This document shows, in pieces, positions 60,881 through 64,000 of a DNA stretch of 64,000 nucleotides. The number at the start of each line of letters is the position of its first letter. The stretch's first letter is position 1. The notes under the pieces are model-generated. The model had not been told where the DNA came from. It did not search any database and was given only the letters and a program-made list of their open reading frames with translations. The position numbers were made by a program, and so were the translations under genes. The stretch lies in contig CAYPNM010000004.1 in the NCBI GenBank assembly GCA_964412105.1, positions 59,157-123,156 on the forward strand. The letters run 5' to 3'. This DNA is from JAKAGZ01 sp964412105. GTDB taxonomy: Bacteria > Bacteroidota > Ignavibacteria > Ignavibacteriales > Ignavibacteriaceae.

Positions 60881-63800
60881 TTTAAAATTGGACTTATTCA
60901 GGGCAAAAACATTAATATTTATTTTACTTTTGCAGTTTGAGCAGATGATTTCTTGCCCCAAGGATTCGTTTTTAATACGACCTTTTCTCTGACAATATCT
61001 ACACTTATAGAATAATCTACCAAATTTTTTATACGGAGTAATAAATATCGGATAGAATAAAAAGTTTTCTAAAGAAAGTAGCAGGATTTGCCCATGTTCA
61101 TCACCCAAGATAATAAGGGTACCATCAGGGCTGAATGTGCAGGTAGTAACTGCACCTGTAAATCCTTTGAATGTAAAAAGTTCCTTTCCGGTATTAGTAT
61201 CCCATATTTTAAGTGACCCATCATCGCTTCCTGATACTATTTTTCTTCCATCAGGACTAAAGGAACAGGCCCTTACCTTGTCAGTGTGACCTAAAAAAAC
61301 AGTAAGTTTCTTTCCTGTTATGATATCCCAAACCATTAGCTCACCAAATGACTTAACAGGATCGGGATTATTGGAACCTCCCCCCGAAACAACATATTGA
61401 CCATTTGGACTGAAAGCACAGGAACTTATTTCTCCCCGATGGTCTAGGGAAGCTACTTCTTCACCAGTTCCGATATACCAAACTTTTAGCATTTTATCCC
61501 AACCACCTGAAACGATAAATTCCCCGTCAGGACTAAAATCACAATCATTGAGGGTTTTATTGTGTCCCTTGAATATTTTTTGCTTTTTCCCGCTTTGAGT
61601 ATCCCATAGTACTAACTCACCGGAATCACCTGCAGAAACAATTTGTTTACCATTCGGACTGAAGGAGCATGCATAAACGGATCCATCTGCGTTAAAGGTC
61701 ATTATTTCTTTTTTGGAATTTACATCCCGCAGGATTAATCCCTTTTTACTTGCTGAAGCAATTTGTTTTCCATCGGGACTAAAAGAGCAATCATCCGCCT
61801 CCATAAAGTCTTCAAAAAATGCAAGGTTTTGTTTGGTTTCAACATCCCAAAGTAAAAGGACTTCACGATTAGAAGAACCTGCACCGGACGAGATCATTTT
61901 CTTTCCATCCGGACTAAATGCACAATTCGATACACAGAAACCATGTCCTTGAAAATCGTTACTCACTTCGCCGGGCTCAGAATTCCACAATTTGAGTGTT
62001 TTATCCCGGCTTGCCGATAGAATGTATTTACCATCGGGGCTGAATGCACAAGCTTCCACAATATCGCTGTGGCCGTCAAAAATACATAGTTCTTTGCAGG
62101 TTTCAGCATCCCACAATCTCAGTGTCTCATTCAAACCTGAGACAATTTGTTTTCCTTTCGGACTATAAGCACAGGACTGAACCATGGTAAGGATATCATA
62201 GCCTTTTAGTATATCCATCTCACCATATTTTTTACCAGTTTTCTTGTCCCATATTAGCAGTTCATCGCCGCCGGCTAAAACTAATCGTTTCCCGTCGGGA
62301 CTAAAGGCACAGTCGTTTGATGTTATATTTCTGAAAGATGCCAGTTCCCTTCCACTCCCCGCTTCCCATAATTTAAGAATCCTACTTCCTGTAGCAACCA
62401 TTTGTTTTCCATCAGGGCTGAATGCACAGGAGTCCACTCCATCAGTGAAACCTTTGAGAGTTGCTAGTTTTGCCCCAGTCTCCATATCCCAGACTTTTAG
62501 AGTATTATCTGTATAGCCACCGCCAGTAATAAGGTGTCTTCCATCAGGGCTGAATGCACAGGTTGTGACAGCCCCAATATGACCCCTCAGTACAATACGC
62601 TTTTTATATGTTTCTACATCCCATAATATAATTGTCTTATCATCGCTTCCTGATGCAATAAGTTTTCCATCCGGACTGAAGGCACATGCATTTACCTTTT
62701 CATTGTGGCCTATTAAAGTAATAATTTCCTCACCAGTCTCTGTATCCCACATTTTAAGTGTATTATCCCAACTACCAGATACAATGCGCCTTCCATCCGG
62801 GCTAAACACACAGGAACTGACAAAATGAGCATGACCTGTAAAAGTACGAATGAGTTTTTCACTTTGAGACGATTTACTTTGAAGACACAACCATGGTCTT
62901 TTATAATTAACCTTTTCAATCTCTAATTTCTTTTTTAAAATATCTTCTTGTTCTGCTTGCCATCGCAGGCAGTTATATATGTGGGGGAAAGTTAGTTCAG
63001 GATTTTCTTTTAGCACAAATGACGACCGATCAAGTGCCTTACTGAAAGCTTGTATTACACTTTGTTGCTGGCCAACTTCATTTTTTTGAGGCATTTTTTC
63101 CAAAGCAACCGAGTAATCATCCAAAAGCTTGTAGATTTTTAAGAACGTGTTTTTCTGCTCTAGAAAATCAGTGTCGGTTAATGTATTATACAATTCATTC
63201 CACATCCTGCCATAGGTTTGCTGGAAAGGAAGCTCCGAGAGTTTACGGAGGTTAGGAGTCTTTTTATAATCCTTTTCAGTGTAGAGAGGTTGATTACAAA
63301 AATATTCTGCTATTCCTTGATGCCGTTTCTTTTTATCTCTTTCTGATAAGTACTTTTCAACCGTTGCTTCACTGAATTGACGATGATAAAAACTCAACAA
63401 TGAAGTACCATCCGCACTACGTTCTATCAGGTATGGTTCCAGATCAAAGTATAATCTTGACCATATTACAACTGGTAATTTCTGTTCCGGTGGATCGTGA
63501 TATGATCTTTTCTTAAAGTCATCAAAAACTTCTTTATCTTCAGAAAGCACATCAAGCAATTCATCCTCTGTAAGACCATTCTTTGCTGCTGCAAGATATC
63601 CAAGACTCCGCGACACTATCATCTCTCCGTGATTTTCATCCGTTGAAAGACGTTTGAAAAGATCGTGAATAATACCCCTTACATCCGAACTTAGTTCTAT
63701 CTTTTCACTGTAAGATTTCCACCCGCGTGCTTCTTCAAATGCAAGCTTAAGGAAAAGAGGTAATCCGTTTTTCTTAAACTTTCCAAGAACTTCCTCCCGC

Positions 63801-64000
63801 TGTTGCTTCTGCAATGTTCTTTTAGCATCCTTAAACCACAAGTCCAAAAGTTCCACTCCCTCATTAGATGGCATCTGTTCTAGTTCTATTAGATTTTCCT
63901 CGGGTAGTTTCCCCTTAAGCGCTTCATAGCATTCACCCGGCAAAGTTGACACTATCAACCGCATATTTTTAGGCAGCGCTGCAGGCAGCCAGTTAAGATT
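60275..64000 (-). CDS. NACHT/STAND NTPase with double WD40 propeller, zinc ribbon and TPR (5' end outside window)
   Basis: At least 1241 aa; the frame stays open to the right edge, so the P-loop and any DUF4062 domain lie outside. The visible start LNWLPAALPKNMRLIVSTLPG is the end of a TEP1/NWD1-type NACHT domain (sensor region), followed by a winged-helix/helical section to ~385 (LSFYHRQFSEATVEKYL). Fourteen WD40 repeats follow (~390-990; most contain CAFSPDGK and end in LWD/VWD), enough for two seven-bladed propellers. Next are a zinc ribbon (YKCRYCQRKG...IICSNCKSK), the linker SQTQKEFINRPEIKIEDA and five TPR repeats ending AEAKYHFKRALELGFERARQ. STAND proteins sense a trigger and oligomerise. 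First of the visible island genes. Confidence 0.88.
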   Translation of the reverse strand, partial: NLNWLPAALPKNMRLIVSTLPGECYEALKGKLPEENLIELEQMPSNEGVELLDLWFKDAKRTLQKQQREEVLGKFKKNGLPLFLKLAFEEARGWKSYSEKIELSSDVRGIIHDLFKRLSTDENHGEMIVSRSLGYLAAAKNGLTEDELLDVLSEDKEVFDDFKKRSYHDPPEQKLPVVIWSRLYFDLEPYLIERSADGTSLLSFYHRQFSEATVEKYLSERDKKKRHQGIAEYFCNQPLYTEKDYKKTPNLRKLSELPFQQTYGRMWNELYNTLTDTDFLEQKNTFLKIYKLLDDYSVALEKMPQKNEVGQQQSVIQAFSKALDRSSFVLKENPELTFPHIYNCLRWQAEQEDILKKKLEIEKVNYKRPWLCLQSKSSQSEKLIRTFTGHAHFVSSCVFSPDGRRIVSGSWDNTLKMWDTETGEEIITLIGHNEKVNACAFSPDGKLIASGSDDKTIILWDVETYKKRIVLRGHIGAVTTCAFSPDGRHLITGGGYTDNTLKVWDMETGAKLATLKGFTDGVDSCAFSPDGKQMVATGSRILKLWEAGSGRELASFRNITSNDCAFSPDGKRLVLAGGDELLIWDKKTGKKYGEMDILKGYDILTMVQSCAYSPKGKQIVSGLNETLRLWDAETCKELCIFDGHSDIVEACAFSPDGKYILSASRDKTLKLWNSEPGEVSNDFQGHGFCVSNCAFSPDGKKMISSGAGSSNREVLLLWDVETKQNLAFFEDFMEADDCSFSPDGKQIASASKKGLILRDVNSKKEIMTFNADGSVYACSFSPNGKQIVSAGDSGELVLWDTQSGKKQKIFKGHNKTLNDCDFSPDGEFIVSGGWDKMLKVWYIGTGEEVASLDHRGEISSCAFSPNGQYVVSGGGSNNPDPVKSFGELMVWDIITGKKLTVFLGHTDKVRACSFSPDGRKIVSGSDDGSLKIWDTNTGKELFTFKGFTGAVTTCTFSPDGTLIILGDEHGQILLLSLENFLFYPIFITPYKKFGRLFYKCRYCQRKGRIKNESLGQEIICSNCKSKININVFALNKSNFKKEREISQTQKEFINRPEIKIEDANFHFNLGYKHWAGGKIEEAIKEYKEAIRINPTYVSAHYNLGIAFWDNDQVEKAIEEYEETVRIDPTHASAHCNLGLAYKNKGLIKEAIFEYGEAIRLDPNLVQAHCNLGAAFWDNGQVDEAMEEYKIATKIKPNHAPSHFNLGLAYKQKGIIAEAKYHFKRALELGFERARQFLEGLE

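Noticed and set aside
59304..63000. Regularly spaced repeats resembling a CRISPR array
   Set aside because: The repeats are in frame, about 102 or 120-150 bases long, and code for TPR and WD40 units; no unique spacers.
50000..64000. Prophage or insertion sequence carrying the island
   Set aside because: No integrase, transposase or phage structural gene is visible; only a possible att-like duplication supports mobility.

Overview
The window looks like a chromosomal segment of an AT-rich Gram-negative bacterium of the Bacteroidota/Chlorobi group, most likely class Ignavibacteria. This is inferred from an alternative complex III (Act) operon fused to a caa3-type oxidase operon, type IX secretion genes (PorU- and PorV-like) and a secreted protein with a type IX sorting tail. 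Nearly all genes are on the minus strand. No phage, transposase or CRISPR array is visible.

Region 1 (1-13.8 kb) is one long respiratory operon read right to left. It runs pentaheme ActA, a 72-aa membrane protein, ActB, ActC, an ActD-ActE fusion, ActF, an anchored monoheme cytochrome c, a Sco copper chaperone, oxidase subunits I, III, IV and II, heme O synthase, and the start of another membrane protein cut by the window edge. Together these oxidise menaquinol, pass electrons through cytochrome c to oxygen, and build the oxidase cofactors. Region 2 (14.1-16.9 kb) encodes a GlcF/GlcD-type glycolate/lactate oxidase pair.

Region 3 (17-24.3 kb) is the only plus-strand block: a STAS-like protein, about 1 kb of apparently empty DNA, then a secreted transglutaminase, a SnoaL-like lipoprotein, two small proteins, a methyltransferase-HEAT fusion membrane protein and a PD40 protein. 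Region 4 (24.3-36.6 kb) is housekeeping: CtpA, Tmk, YbbR, RuvX, RelA/SpoT, Upp, a CoA-disulfide-reductase-like flavoprotein and Der. It is interrupted by an isolated two-gene microcompartment shell operon with its own promoter and terminator. Region 5 (36.6-48 kb) is cell-surface: a HExxH/PD40/barrel protein, an M6-like secreted protein that has lost its catalytic motif, a PorV-like protein and PorU. Region 6 (48-50.3 kb) holds a peroxiredoxin, an HD protein, Nth and a 2Fe-2S ferredoxin.

Region 7 (50.2-64 kb, running off the right edge) is an accessory island next to tRNA-Glu(CUC) and tRNA-Gln(CUG). Read right to left it encodes a NACHT-WD40(x14)-zinc ribbon-TPR STAND protein (5' end missing), a membrane-anchored TPR protein, a 40-codon DUF4062 stub, a WD40-zinc ribbon-TPR-WD40 protein without NTPase, a HAD-like protein, a zinc ribbon-TPR protein, an orphan ClpA-like AAA+ unfoldase and a SLOG-like protein with four predicted membrane helices. 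Four of these proteins end in the same short TPR module, and the DUF4062 stub shows that a second STAND gene once stood here. I propose this island as the candidate undescribed system: STAND sensors, paralogous TPR/WD40 partners, an unfoldase and a membrane effector, possibly in defence or stress signalling. The function is inference; the domain content is read directly.
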